This document shows positions 24,581-32,642 of a stretch of 48,491 bases of DNA, one piece after another. The stretch is from the IMG/VR virus record IMGVR_UViG_3300034027_000008, positions 1-48,491 of that record, one strand, 5' to 3'. How positions within the stretch are numbered: position 1 is the first letter of the stretch; every line of letters begins with the position of its first letter. The notes below the pieces were generated by a model. The model saw only the letters and a program-made list of their open reading frames with translations, did not search any database and was not told where the DNA came from. A program made the position numbers and the translations under genes. The DNA is from a virus.

Positions 24581-25450
24581 TTAGTTAAATGCGGGAACGT
24601 AGGAGATATCGGGACGCAGGTTTGGAAGCCACTGGTACATGATGCCGTCGCGCCAATACGGCATATCGTTAATGCGAATTGTGCCTTGCTCGATTGCGGT
24701 GAGTGCCATGTGCTGGGTGTTCATCCAGTTAGTGGGGTGTGGATGATAGCCAATCACTTGCTGTACGGGGCAGCCCACGTTGGCACCGACGGGAATTGGG
24801 AAAGGAACAGGTTCGGCGAGTGTGACTTCACCGCTACGATCAATTGCCGTAATCTTGCCAAATTTTGTTAAGGGAGCCATACCTGCTGTAGGCGTTTTGG
24901 TTGCCGTACCACCGCTAACGGTGATGGTCAGGTTATGCTCGGATACTCCGTCTTTACTGAACAAATACAAGCCAGCTTCTCTGAGGACGACAGATAGCCG
25001 TTTACTTAGGTAGGGGTCTTTGTCGATGAACGCCTTGACATCCATTGCAAAGCGCTGGGGGGATGTGCCAAATAGAGCTTGCCAGGTATAGGTAGCACTG
25101 TATCCAGCTAACTGGAACATGACCGTGGCACCTTGAGTAGCCCCTGCGAACTCAACTCGAACGTGTGGCTCAACTAGGTAAAGCTCATCCCCTTTGGTAA
25201 ATAACTGCTCTAAGGTTAAAAACCCTTTCGTGTCAGTAAATTCTTTTTCAACCGTAGATTCAGGAAGAAATCCCGGAACGCCATCACGGAGAACAGCAAT
25301 AAACAAGTGAGAAGGAATTTCCCACTTACCTTCACGATTGGGAGACAAGCGATCGCGCATGATAGTTTGGGCATTGGGAGTACGAATCCCTTGCCCTCGT
25401 GCCGCGAGCGGTGGTCCTGCTTGGTAAGCGTTATATCGAGAAAAACTCAT
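24581..25450 (-). CDS. Head protein in decoration-protein position
   Basis: 289 residues from the ATG at 25450. The N-terminus is MSFSRYNAYQAGPPLAARGQ; the rest is beta-rich (HVRVEFAGATQGATVMFQL, LTITVSGGTATK). It lies between the acidic scaffold and the capsid gene, where lambda-like phages encode the decoration protein, but it is much longer than typical decoration proteins. A minor capsid or head-fibre protein is equally possible. Confidence 0.5.
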   Translation of the reverse strand: MSFSRYNAYQAGPPLAARGQGIRTPNAQTIMRDRLSPNREGKWEIPSHLFIAVLRDGVPGFLPESTVEKEFTDTKGFLTLEQLFTKGDELYLVEPHVRVEFAGATQGATVMFQLAGYSATYTWQALFGTSPQRFAMDVKAFIDKDPYLSKRLSVVLREAGLYLFSKDGVSEHNLTITVSGGTATKTPTAGMAPLTKFGKITAIDRSGEVTLAEPVPFPIPVGANVGCPVQQVIGYHPHPTNWMNTQHMALTAIEQGTIRINDMPYWRDGIMYQWLPNLRPDISYVPAFN

Positions 25451-25452
25451 AA

Positions 25453-26577
25453 TCAACCAATCCCCATGAGGTGACGGACGTTGCGACGAGCCTGGACGGC
25501 AATGCTTTCGATTTCAGCAAGTTCGTCGTCGGAAAACTCTTCCTCGTAACTCATTAGCCCAGGCGCATAGAGTGGCGCACCAGCTTCGGCAAAGTCAGCA
25601 AACATCTCAATCACCCGCTCTTTGTGAGCGAGTTCTGTTTCTGGGTCTGTGCCGTTAGCTTGACAGGTATAGGAAAAACCCGCTATGCGATCGCGTTCGT
25701 TTGCCCAGTCACCAAATTCGCGATCAAAAACAGCAGGAGGCATAACGCCTTGCTGTACCAGTTCATCCCCAACACGCTCTAGGTAGTCGAGGCGATCGCT
25801 GATGTCTTGAGCTACCTGCCCACTTGAGAATTCTGCTTGTAATCGAGCATTTTGCCGACGTTGATATTCAACTTCTTGAGCTAAGGCTTCAACGTGTTCG
25901 ACTAGAGGGTCTTCTTCGTAGTACTCGCCGTCTTCTAGCCCGTCAAAACCTTCTAGCAAGGCTTCGTATTCGGCTTCAAGGTCGTTGTAGGCGATAGCGA
26001 CAAGCTCATACCACTCATCAGCCTCATCTTCATCAATTTGACCAGAAGCTAAAGCTTCGTCTATCGCATCGGCATCAGCCTCTAAGTCTTCCAAAGCATA
26101 GTTAAACGCTTCAGCAATTTCCTCAGGCTCTAACTCTTCAAGAAGTTCTTCACCTTCTTCTTCAAGGAGTGCCTGTTCCTCGTCGTCATCATCTTCGTCG
26201 TATTCTTCCTCATCATCCAGAAGCTCATCTTCTGGAATCTCATCGGAATCGGCAACTAAATCAAGTAGTTCTTCGAGGTAGGCAACTTCTTCTTCGTACA
26301 AAGCTTCAGCTTCCTCTTCAGAAAGCAGACCTTCTTCTACTTGATCGAGTAATCCTTCGCCTGTTAAAGCAAGGATATCCTCTAACGCTTCGACATCACC
26401 CGCAAGCGCCAGCTCTTCGATAATTGCATCGCCTTCTTCCTCATTTTCTTCGGTAAATTCCTCTACCTCTTCTTCACCGTCCTCTTCTGTATCGGGTTCG
26501 GCAACGGCAGCATCGAAGTTGGCGCGGGAAAAAGTTGCGAGGTTGTTTTTCTTTGTTTTATATCGCTTCCTGGTCAT
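25453..26577 (-). CDS. Acidic scaffold-like protein with basic LATF N-terminus
   Basis: 374 residues. The first 18 residues (MTRKRYKTKKNNLATFSR) are basic and carry the LATF motif. From about residue 25 to 230 the protein is extremely Glu/Asp-rich (EYDEDDDDEEQALLEEEGEE), and helical throughout, with coiled coil near YQRRQNARLQAEF. Acidic helical proteins next to a prohead protease are usually scaffolds that are removed during maturation. The sharp charge switch after LATFSR suggests a cleavable or docking peptide. Inference from composition and gene order. Confidence 0.55.
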   Translation of the reverse strand: MTRKRYKTKKNNLATFSRANFDAAVAEPDTEEDGEEEVEEFTEENEEEGDAIIEELALAGDVEALEDILALTGEGLLDQVEEGLLSEEEAEALYEEEVAYLEELLDLVADSDEIPEDELLDDEEEYDEDDDDEEQALLEEEGEELLEELEPEEIAEAFNYALEDLEADADAIDEALASGQIDEDEADEWYELVAIAYNDLEAEYEALLEGFDGLEDGEYYEEDPLVEHVEALAQEVEYQRRQNARLQAEFSSGQVAQDISDRLDYLERVGDELVQQGVMPPAVFDREFGDWANERDRIAGFSYTCQANGTDPETELAHKERVIEMFADFAEAGAPLYAPGLMSYEEEFSDDELAEIESIAVQARRNVRHLMGIG

Positions 26578-26604
26578 ATACCTTATTAGCTAAAACAAAA
26601 ATAC

Positions 26605-27951
26605 TTAGCGGGTGTTCTTCCTGATGCGACCACGTCTACGTGGAGGTAGTCCAGGTCCCATAGGCACCGACTGCGGGAGGTCTGGCCCGTACATTCTTCC
26701 AGCTGGTGGACCACCGCGACTTCTTCCTCGCAGTATGTCTGAACCTCTATCTAGTCCACGAGCAAGACCGTACCTTGCTCCTACTGCTCCGCTATTAAGA
26801 GATCTACCTACCCCTGCTGCGTCTTTTTTTAATAGACCAAGTCCCGCACCTTTTCTGAGGTATCTGCGTCCAGCCAGACCTGCACCAATCGCACCCGCCA
26901 AAGCACCAGCTCTAACAACACGGCCTGCTGTAGTGCGACCTAAGACCCTAGACCCTTTGCCGCGCTTGCGCTTACGTCGAGCAAATTCTGCGCGATCGCC
27001 TCCATACAACTCAAACGCAGCCTGAGCCATGTTCATTGCCATATTTGCTTGCCTCTCTTGTGTAATTAACTGTGCGCGAGTTTGCTTGGGTGGTGCGCCA
27101 CGACCAGGTACAGCTTCTTCTTCGCCCACCATCGGCTCATCAAGACCCACCAAGCCAGCTACGCGATCCATAAACTTTTGCAGGGCATCCATCTGCAATT
27201 GCTGCGGGTCTTGCCCTTCTAACTCTTCGTCTGGAGCCTGAGAAATACCGATCGCGATATCCCAATAGGTTTCGGCATATTGCATAAACTGTTCGTACAG
27301 TTCATCAGAATCCAAGCTTTCTTCCTCAGCCTGCTCCCACGTCAGCGCAAACTTCGCGTCTTTTTTGCGGCGGGAAAAGATTCTCAGTCCCGCGATCGCA
27401 GGCGTGGGCGTGGCGGAAACTTCCTTGATGATGTCAACGGCAATATCTAGTCCCGGAGAAAGGGTAGAGATAATCCCGTCTTTAACTTTCTCGACAACTT
27501 GTTTACCCCGTCCCACCAACTTATCAGCAAAAATCCCCAGCTTTCCTACGAGGTGAAAGCAGCGGGGGTCTGTGATGTCTGCTTTCGTAACACGGCGAAC
27601 TTCTACCGAGCCATCCAAATCGCCGATAGTGTCCCACTGCGTTTTCTTGTGGTCAGTGAGCCACGGGATACGGTTACCCTGACTGAACCATCGATTGGTA
27701 TTTTCTGCGATTTGGATTACGCGATCGGCAGGGAATCGATGCGGTCTACCTTGAGAATCTACATGGTTTCCCTCCACTAAAATCAAAGCTTTTTTGACAA
27801 CAACAGAATCATCTTCCTCAGCTATGTCGCCAGGAATTAAAGGTACGTCGTTATTAAAATAGCGAACGTCTTCCCGCTTAACTTTTAAACCGAGCGAAGC
27901 CGAGGTTTTAGTTGCTAAACGAGAACGTTGACGGGCTGCAATTCCCGACAT
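26605..27951 (-). CDS. Prohead serine protease with basic glycine-zipper C-terminal extension
   Basis: 448 residues. The N-terminal half matches the layout of prohead proteases: IPWLTDHKKTQWDTIGDLDG with the candidate catalytic His101, IISTLSPGLDI with Ser162 or Ser165, and IKEVSATPTPA corresponding to the conserved EvSxvxxPA segment. After about residue 325 comes RAEFARRKRKRGKG, a glycine-zipper stretch (VVRAGALAGAIGAGLAG) and an Arg/Gly/Pro-rich tail. This is the same module as in the small basic proteins, here fused to the enzyme. It is the first gene of the minus-strand operon. Confidence 0.75.
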   Translation of the reverse strand: MSGIAARQRSRLATKTSASLGLKVKREDVRYFNNDVPLIPGDIAEEDDSVVVKKALILVEGNHVDSQGRPHRFPADRVIQIAENTNRWFSQGNRIPWLTDHKKTQWDTIGDLDGSVEVRRVTKADITDPRCFHLVGKLGIFADKLVGRGKQVVEKVKDGIISTLSPGLDIAVDIIKEVSATPTPAIAGLRIFSRRKKDAKFALTWEQAEEESLDSDELYEQFMQYAETYWDIAIGISQAPDEELEGQDPQQLQMDALQKFMDRVAGLVGLDEPMVGEEEAVPGRGAPPKQTRAQLITQERQANMAMNMAQAAFELYGGDRAEFARRKRKRGKGSRVLGRTTAGRVVRAGALAGAIGAGLAGRRYLRKGAGLGLLKKDAAGVGRSLNSGAVGARYGLARGLDRGSDILRGRSRGGPPAGRMYGPDLPQSVPMGPGLPPRRRGRIRKNTR

Positions 27952-27984
27952 AGCTGAATAAGGTTAAAAACACATAGCCTTACA

Positions 27985-28011
27985 CTATCTGAACTAAACG
28001 ATAGATATAAT
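27985..28011 (+). promoter_or_regulatory. Promoter and operator candidate of the second XRE gene
   Basis: A consensus -10 box TATAAT is at 28006-28011. Just upstream, CTATC (27985-27989) and GATAG (28000-28004) form an inverted repeat across the -35 spacer. The 85-base divergent region also serves the morphogenesis operon starting at 27951. Confidence 0.55.
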
Positions 28012-28036
28012 GTTTTTGGTTGATGGAGGTCTAAAC

Positions 28037-28282
28037 ATGGTCTTAACCTGTCCGAAAGAAGACTTTAAAACACTAACAACTGACGAGCGAAGAGGACGAT
28101 TGATTGCAGCTGCCTGCGAACTAAGAGGCTTGTCGCGATCGCAACTAGCAGCAGCGATTTTTGTTACGCCTCGCCAGTTAAGTAGGTATTTAGCAGGAAA
28201 ATGCCGAGTTGATGCCGACAAGCTAGAGGCAATAGCAGACGCCACAGGACAACCAATAGAAGCGTTTAAAGTTTCTTGTTAA
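28037..28282 (+). CDS. XRE-type helix-turn-helix regulator
   Basis: 81 residues from the ATG at 28037, which has GGAGGT upstream. The HTH is RGRLIAAACELRGLSRSQLAAAIFVTPRQLSRYLAGK, followed by KLEAIADATGQPIEAFKV, a full Cro/CI-type fold. It is divergent from the prohead protease, across only 85 bases, which makes it a likely regulator of the long morphogenesis operon or of itself. Its stop meets the stop of the convergent gene at 28283 back to back. Confidence 0.8.
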   Translation: MVLTCPKEDFKTLTTDERRGRLIAAACELRGLSRSQLAAAIFVTPRQLSRYLAGKCRVDADKLEAIADATGQPIEAFKVSC

Positions 28283-28843
28283 TTACCAATAAAAAGGAGA
28301 AAATTTTGATAGCGAAAATGTTGATAGTTTAGCTGAACTTGACCGAAAGCGACCTGGATCTAATTTTGAAGAACGCAAGTTATACGCACCTCGATGCGTG
28401 TCTCGATAAGCATCCCACTCATTCCAGTTTTTCTTGCTGCGTTTGCGTCCTCCAGGCTTTCCCAGTCGCACCGATCGCTCGATATTGGCATCGGGAGAAC
28501 GCCCCACGGGTAAGGTGTAGTAGTCGGGATGATGTCGCCCCTTACCTGGTATATGAACCAAAACCCCACCGCGCACGGGTTTTCCTGCTGGAGCTATCAA
28601 CCCAGGAGTTAATCGCCTTGGTTTAATGCGTGGGCGATTGGGACGACGCCGTTGATTTAATGGAAAGGCTTTTGTGCTGGGTTTTTCTATGACTGGCTTG
28701 AATGGGGAGGGGTTGGATTGAGGCGGCTTTCTTCTGGCTAACAGTAAGCCTGTTCCCAAGACACCAACCCCTGCCCCCGTCAAAGCTAAATTCCGAAGCC
28801 TAGCGTTGCGTTGCTTTCGTTTTTTGCGATTTAATACAGGCAT
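28283..28843 (-). CDS. Basic protein with glycine-rich membrane-like segment (LATF-like family)
   Basis: 186 residues from the ATG at 28843. The N-terminus NRKKRKQRNARLRNLALTGAGVGVLGTGLLLARRK joins a basic run to a glycine-zipper helix. A long Pro/Arg-rich middle follows, and the C-terminus reads SSAKLSTFSLSKFSPFYW, with an LSTF variant of the motif. It is convergent with the XRE gene and divergent from the portal gene. It is Arg-rich and has no enzymatic motif; an internal virion role is inferred. Confidence 0.6.
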   Translation of the reverse strand: MPVLNRKKRKQRNARLRNLALTGAGVGVLGTGLLLARRKPPQSNPSPFKPVIEKPSTKAFPLNQRRRPNRPRIKPRRLTPGLIAPAGKPVRGGVLVHIPGKGRHHPDYYTLPVGRSPDANIERSVRLGKPGGRKRSKKNWNEWDAYRDTHRGAYNLRSSKLDPGRFRSSSAKLSTFSLSKFSPFYW

Positions 28844-28877
28844 ACGCACCAATGCGTCACTATTTCAACACTCTACC

Positions 28878-30308
28878 TTGGTCTACCTTCCTCACCGAGC
28901 CAATAAAACGGGGAATATTATCAAGCATCCTGCCCTAGCGTCGGCAGGTTTGTACAGCAACCCCATTGCGCGATTGTCCCAAGAAGTCGTACAAGAGTTG
29001 TCGTGGAGTCCCCCAAAAGACAGGCTAAACAAAAAGCAACTCAAGAAATACTCGCTTGAAGACTACGCCGAAGTTCTGCTGCTTGATGAAGTAATTGGCT
29101 TTTGCTTTCAGCTCATTAAGCTTCGCGCTACAGAAGCATTTGGCAAATACACCCATAACGACGACAAGGTGGCAGAGTTCGTCAAAACCAACTTTGCCGA
29201 CATGGACGGCACAATCGAGGAGTTTGTTGGCATTGCCGTCGCCCTCGCCTACTTTTTTGGCTTCTTCACCGGTGAGATTGGGTGGAAGTACAACTCTCCA
29301 GGATTTTATCGCCAGCAACGACTCAAGTGCTTCCAGTCTCATAACCCCCTAACTACGCGATTCAAGGGAAATAAGCACGGATTATTCTGGGTAGTCGATA
29401 AAAGTGGCAATAAACCCGTCGATATCCCCTACGAAAAGTGCATCCACATCTGTAATCGGATGTACGAGAATGACCCCTACGGATACGGTAGCCTTGCCCG
29501 CACGATTGGGTTATTCAAAGCCAAGCGCACCACGTTAAGCGCAGCGGCTGTAGCGGCAAACAACCAAGCTAATGGGTTGTGGATTGTCCGCGCCAACACT
29601 GCCGATACCGTTGTATTGACTGATAAAAACGGCAAGCCCTTACAAGAAAACGGTCGCGATGTTATCGCATCCTCTATTGAAAACGCATTTAATCAGTTAA
29701 AAGACTTTGATAAAAATAACTTCCTAATACTAGATAAATCCTATGAAATCAACTGGCAACCCATGCCCGTTGATGCAGGATTTATGCAGAATATGTTGGA
29801 GGGGATTGACAGGCGACTATTCATGACACAAAACGTACCGTATTTAGTTGCAAATGAGGGCAGTGGAGGTTTCGGTTATACCGGCGTCGCCGCCCAGCAA
29901 GCTATTACCTTAGATAGTCAAATCAGTGCCTTGGTTAAACAGGTCCGTGACCAGGTGCTTGAAAAAGTTATCAAGCCGATGTTGATTCGGAACTTTGCCC
30001 TCAAGCCCAAGCAGGGGTGGGGTAGGTTTGATGTGGATAAGTCGTCAGACCCGAATCAGGCGTTGTCCCAAGTCAATACTATTAACGGTTGTGTGACAGC
30101 AGGAACGCTAACGCTTGATACTACAGTTAAGAATAAGGTGCGAGAATTGTTGGGATTACCCCCACAAACAGAAGAAGAGCAACTTGCAGCTCTACAAAAA
30201 TCAGTAGAGGCACAAGCCATGCAACAGCGGGCTATGCAGCAAGGAGCGTCGGGGGGAGAGCAACAACCACCTACAGGCGATGAAGCAGCAAAGCAAAATT
30301 ATCCATAG
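28878..30308 (+). CDS. Portal protein, Mu gp29-like (DUF935)
   Basis: About 476 residues; the frame is open from 28806 but that would overlap the divergent gene, and no ATG occurs until deep in the protein. A TTG at 28878 is used here with low certainty. The portal is the dodecameric ring at the head vertex. Family features: YAEVLLLDEVIGFCFQLIKLRA, then PYGYGSLARTIGLFKAKRTT, and VAAQQAITLDSQISALVKQVRDQVLEKVIKPML with the following FDVDKSSDPNQAL, all typical of Mu gp29-like portals. The C-terminus is Gln-rich. Confidence 0.85.
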   Translation: MVYLPHRANKTGNIIKHPALASAGLYSNPIARLSQEVVQELSWSPPKDRLNKKQLKKYSLEDYAEVLLLDEVIGFCFQLIKLRATEAFGKYTHNDDKVAEFVKTNFADMDGTIEEFVGIAVALAYFFGFFTGEIGWKYNSPGFYRQQRLKCFQSHNPLTTRFKGNKHGLFWVVDKSGNKPVDIPYEKCIHICNRMYENDPYGYGSLARTIGLFKAKRTTLSAAAVAANNQANGLWIVRANTADTVVLTDKNGKPLQENGRDVIASSIENAFNQLKDFDKNNFLILDKSYEINWQPMPVDAGFMQNMLEGIDRRLFMTQNVPYLVANEGSGGFGYTGVAAQQAITLDSQISALVKQVRDQVLEKVIKPMLIRNFALKPKQGWGRFDVDKSSDPNQALSQVNTINGCVTAGTLTLDTTVKNKVRELLGLPPQTEEEQLAALQKSVEAQAMQQRAMQQGASGGEQQPPTGDEAAKQNYP

Positions 30309-30321
30309 GAGACGCGATCGC

Positions 30322-30540
30322 ATGAGCAAAAGTTTTTACGAAATCTTGCATGAACTATGGGGAAAACCAACCACAGATAAAACGATTGACCAAAGGCAGC
30401 CATCAGGCACTACCTACATATCGTCAGCCTCTATTAACACTACTGATGGAACCATATACCAAGGAGATTCGCCAAGAAAAGTCAGGCTAGGCAACAAAAG
30501 GAAGAGACGCGATCGCGTAACCACTCACCCCAAAACGTAA
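30322..30540 (+). CDS. Small hypothetical protein, 72 residues
   Basis: The start at 30322 is preferred over the upstream in-frame ATG at 30280 because ATAGGAG plus a HIP1 octamer immediately precede it, as in the genes near 5.5 kb. Sequence MSKSFYEILHELWGKPTTDK to RDRVTTHPKT, basic toward the end. Its TAA stop lies inside a 19-bp palindrome copy. Function unknown. Confidence 0.6.
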   Translation: MSKSFYEILHELWGKPTTDKTIDQRQPSGTTYISSASINTTDGTIYQGDSPRKVRLGNKRKRRDRVTTHPKT

Positions 30541-30554
30541 ACTTTTAGTTTACA
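30536..30554. repeat. 19-bp palindrome copy 5 (contains a stop codon)
   Basis: CGTAAACTTTTAGTTTACA, one base off at the first position. It supplies the TAA of the gene at 30322-30540, and the next start codon follows one base after the palindrome. Confidence 0.85.
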
Positions 30555-30555
30555 G

Positions 30556-31098
30556 ATGTCCAACTTCTTCACCCCCAAACTTGTATTCCTCTGCCCCCCT
30601 AGTTTTGGCAAGTACTGGCGGGAGCAGAAGGGTTTGGGTGATTTAATTGTGAATGACAGCCAAATTCACCTAAGAGTAGACCGCTCTGACTACGGATACT
30701 CCACGGAGGGGGAGAAGAATGTATACTCCGACTACTGGGATGGAGTGCGGGTAGAAACAGGGTTCCAGAGACTGGGATTTAAGGCGACGGTGAAAGACCC
30801 TAGGGAACGCCTAGAAATTATGATGAGACGACTGGCTCGACCTTCAGATCTAGGGCGTCACGTATTGGTTACCTGTTATGACTTCCACAAACGCCTTACC
30901 GAAGAAGATGACGATCGCGGATACCGTATCCGAACCGGAATCATGAACGTGTCGGGTTCAGGTTCGGGGAGCTTGAGTCAAGGGTACGTGCGGTGTGATG
31001 GAAGTGAAGTAGCTCCACGCAATAGGCAGTATTACACCGAGGGATTCAGTATTGAGTTCCTGGAGAAAGACAAAGATTCGTACAACTTTGGCGGTTAG
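30556..31098 (+). CDS. Hypothetical structural-type protein, 180 residues
   Basis: Starts MSNFFTPKLVFLCPPSFGKY right after the palindrome. It is beta-rich with GSGSGSLSQGYVRCDGSEV near the C-terminus. There is no recognised family; it sits between portal and basic genes of the plus-strand virion block, so a head or neck protein is plausible. No Shine-Dalgarno sequence is visible, because the palindrome occupies that position. Confidence 0.6.
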   Translation: MSNFFTPKLVFLCPPSFGKYWREQKGLGDLIVNDSQIHLRVDRSDYGYSTEGEKNVYSDYWDGVRVETGFQRLGFKATVKDPRERLEIMMRRLARPSDLGRHVLVTCYDFHKRLTEEDDDRGYRIRTGIMNVSGSGSGSLSQGYVRCDGSEVAPRNRQYYTEGFSIEFLEKDKDSYNFGG

Positions 31099-31100
31099 TT

Positions 31101-31502
31101 ATGCCAGACGTGTCTCGTGTACAACGACTATCAGGAGGGAAAATCCGCTACCAAGGACGGGTATTTCCTGGCTTCAATAAACCTAAAACTGCCAAGCACC
31201 CACGCTACAAAAAGGAGGTGCTGGCAAGGAAAGGGAATCAGTTCAAGCTGTTAGGCTTTGGTCACCGCTCGTACAAAAATAACCACAAGCCCAAGGCTAA
31301 GAAAAATTACCTTACGCGATCGGCAGGAATTAGGAATGGATCGGGACAGCTCACTAAAGACGATCCATTCTCTCGTAACTATTGGTCGCGTCGAAAGCTC
31401 TGGCCTCAGAACAAGCCAACAACTAGCCAGAGGCGAAGCAGATCGAGTCGCGCTAACATGAATCGACTGAATGCCGCGATCGCGTCTTTCTCCGTTCGAT
31501 AG
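31101..31502 (+). CDS. Very basic hypothetical protein
   Basis: 133 residues, rich in Lys, Arg, Gly and Asn (KAKKNYLTRSAGIRNGSG, NYWSRRKLW, QRRSRSSRANMNRL), ending in AAIASFSVR, which resembles the LATF-type motif at the very C-terminus. Closely spaced with its neighbours (2 bases each side). Composition suggests nucleic-acid binding inside the virion; inference. Confidence 0.6.
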   Translation: MPDVSRVQRLSGGKIRYQGRVFPGFNKPKTAKHPRYKKEVLARKGNQFKLLGFGHRSYKNNHKPKAKKNYLTRSAGIRNGSGQLTKDDPFSRNYWSRRKLWPQNKPTTSQRRSRSSRANMNRLNAAIASFSVR

Positions 31503-31504
31503 CC

Positions 31505-31921
31505 ATGCCTAGATCCCCCTACACCAACCACGCCCTTCGGGAACGCCTCAAGCAGCGCATCATCTCTGGTGATCAGGGTGGGCGACCTGGGCAGTGGTCG
31601 GCAAGGAAAGCACAGCTGTTGGCTATTCGGTACAAAGAAAGTGGGGGAAGATATAGGAAAGGTGGCTTACGTTCGCGCCAGCAATCCCTCAAGCGCTGGA
31701 CGAAAGAGCGATGGCGAACCAACTCAGGCAAGCCATCACTACAGACTGGAGAACGATATCTTCCTCACAAGGCGTGGTCACGTCTCACTCCAGCCCAGAA
31801 AGCGGCAACCAATCGGCTTAAACGACTGGGGATGAGAAAGGGGAGGCAGTTTGTTCCCAATGCTAAGGCTGCAAGACGGGCAGGTAGATTAGTCAGACGA
31901 GTTTCAAGACGTACTAACTAG
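31505..31921 (+). CDS. DUF5872-like small basic protein
   Basis: 138 residues. The pattern GGRPGQWSARKAQLLAIRYKE, then GGRYRKGGLRSRQQSLKRW, then GERYLPHKAWSRLTPAQKAATNR and GRQFVPNAKAARRAG closely follows the DUF5872 family, short basic proteins of unknown function found in bacteria and large DNA viruses. Here it is embedded in the phage virion block next to another basic protein, which hints at a nucleic-acid-condensing or packaging role. Confidence 0.75.
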   Translation: MPRSPYTNHALRERLKQRIISGDQGGRPGQWSARKAQLLAIRYKESGGRYRKGGLRSRQQSLKRWTKERWRTNSGKPSLQTGERYLPHKAWSRLTPAQKAATNRLKRLGMRKGRQFVPNAKAARRAGRLVRRVSRRTN

Positions 31922-31928
31922 GTAGATT

Positions 31929-32642
31929 ATGCTGAACTTCACTAGAGAAAAAATCCGCGTTGATGTTGCCCCTGGCACCCAAAGCATCGTGATTGGAGTC
32001 GGAGAAGAGACTCGCGCGATCGCGTTGGAAATTATCAACGAGGGAGAAACCCCCCTAGCTTCACTCAAACTTAAGTACGGACATGGAAGTGGGTACGAAA
32101 ACAATAATCAGTGGTGGGACGCCCTGGTTAAGGAGTCTGACTTCACCACACCCAGTACACTTCTGCGGAAGTGGCTCGGACCCAATCCCTATACCCTTCC
32201 CAAAGGAGGAGAAAGTGTTCTTTACCTGGACACCACAGAGATTGACGCACTACTAATAGAAGCGGTAGCGCAAGGAAACAAGGCGAAATACCCTGAACCC
32301 TACACTGCCATTACTATTCATGCCTATCACATCAAACTCGCTCACTATGGTGCAGCGATGGTTTCGACAGAGACAGGGCAGGCACAAGCACCAGCAGGTG
32401 GGACACAAGAGCCAAAAACTCTTACCTCGACAGGAAAAGGCACAACACCCACTGGCGCATCTAGTTTTACCGTAAGCAATATCGGGGAGGCCCCCGGCAC
32501 CTTAGGGGGAGTTGCCCTAGCTCCAGGAGAAAGTAACAGCTGGAGTGCAGGCTCTGGAAAAACGCTGAAGACTATGGCGTTTGATGCTACGGGAACGACG
32601 TTCAAAATCACTTACATTGTTGATTCACCCCCAGCTAGCTAA
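31929..32642 (+). CDS. Putative virion surface / appendage protein
   Basis: 237 residues. The N-terminal two thirds are beta-rich and begin MLNFTREKIRVDVAPGTQS. Then comes a linker rich in Gly, Thr, Gln and Ala (TGQAQAPAGGTQEPKTLTST) and a short C-terminal beta domain (SFTVSNIGEAPGTLGGVALA). A body, linker and small beta module is typical of decoration or fibre-associated proteins. It overlaps the 3' end of the convergent oxygenase gene by eight bases. Confidence 0.55.
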   Translation: MLNFTREKIRVDVAPGTQSIVIGVGEETRAIALEIINEGETPLASLKLKYGHGSGYENNNQWWDALVKESDFTTPSTLLRKWLGPNPYTLPKGGESVLYLDTTEIDALLIEAVAQGNKAKYPEPYTAITIHAYHIKLAHYGAAMVSTETGQAQAPAGGTQEPKTLTSTGKGTTPTGASSFTVSNIGEAPGTLGGVALAPGESNSWSAGSGKTLKTMAFDATGTTFKITYIVDSPPAS

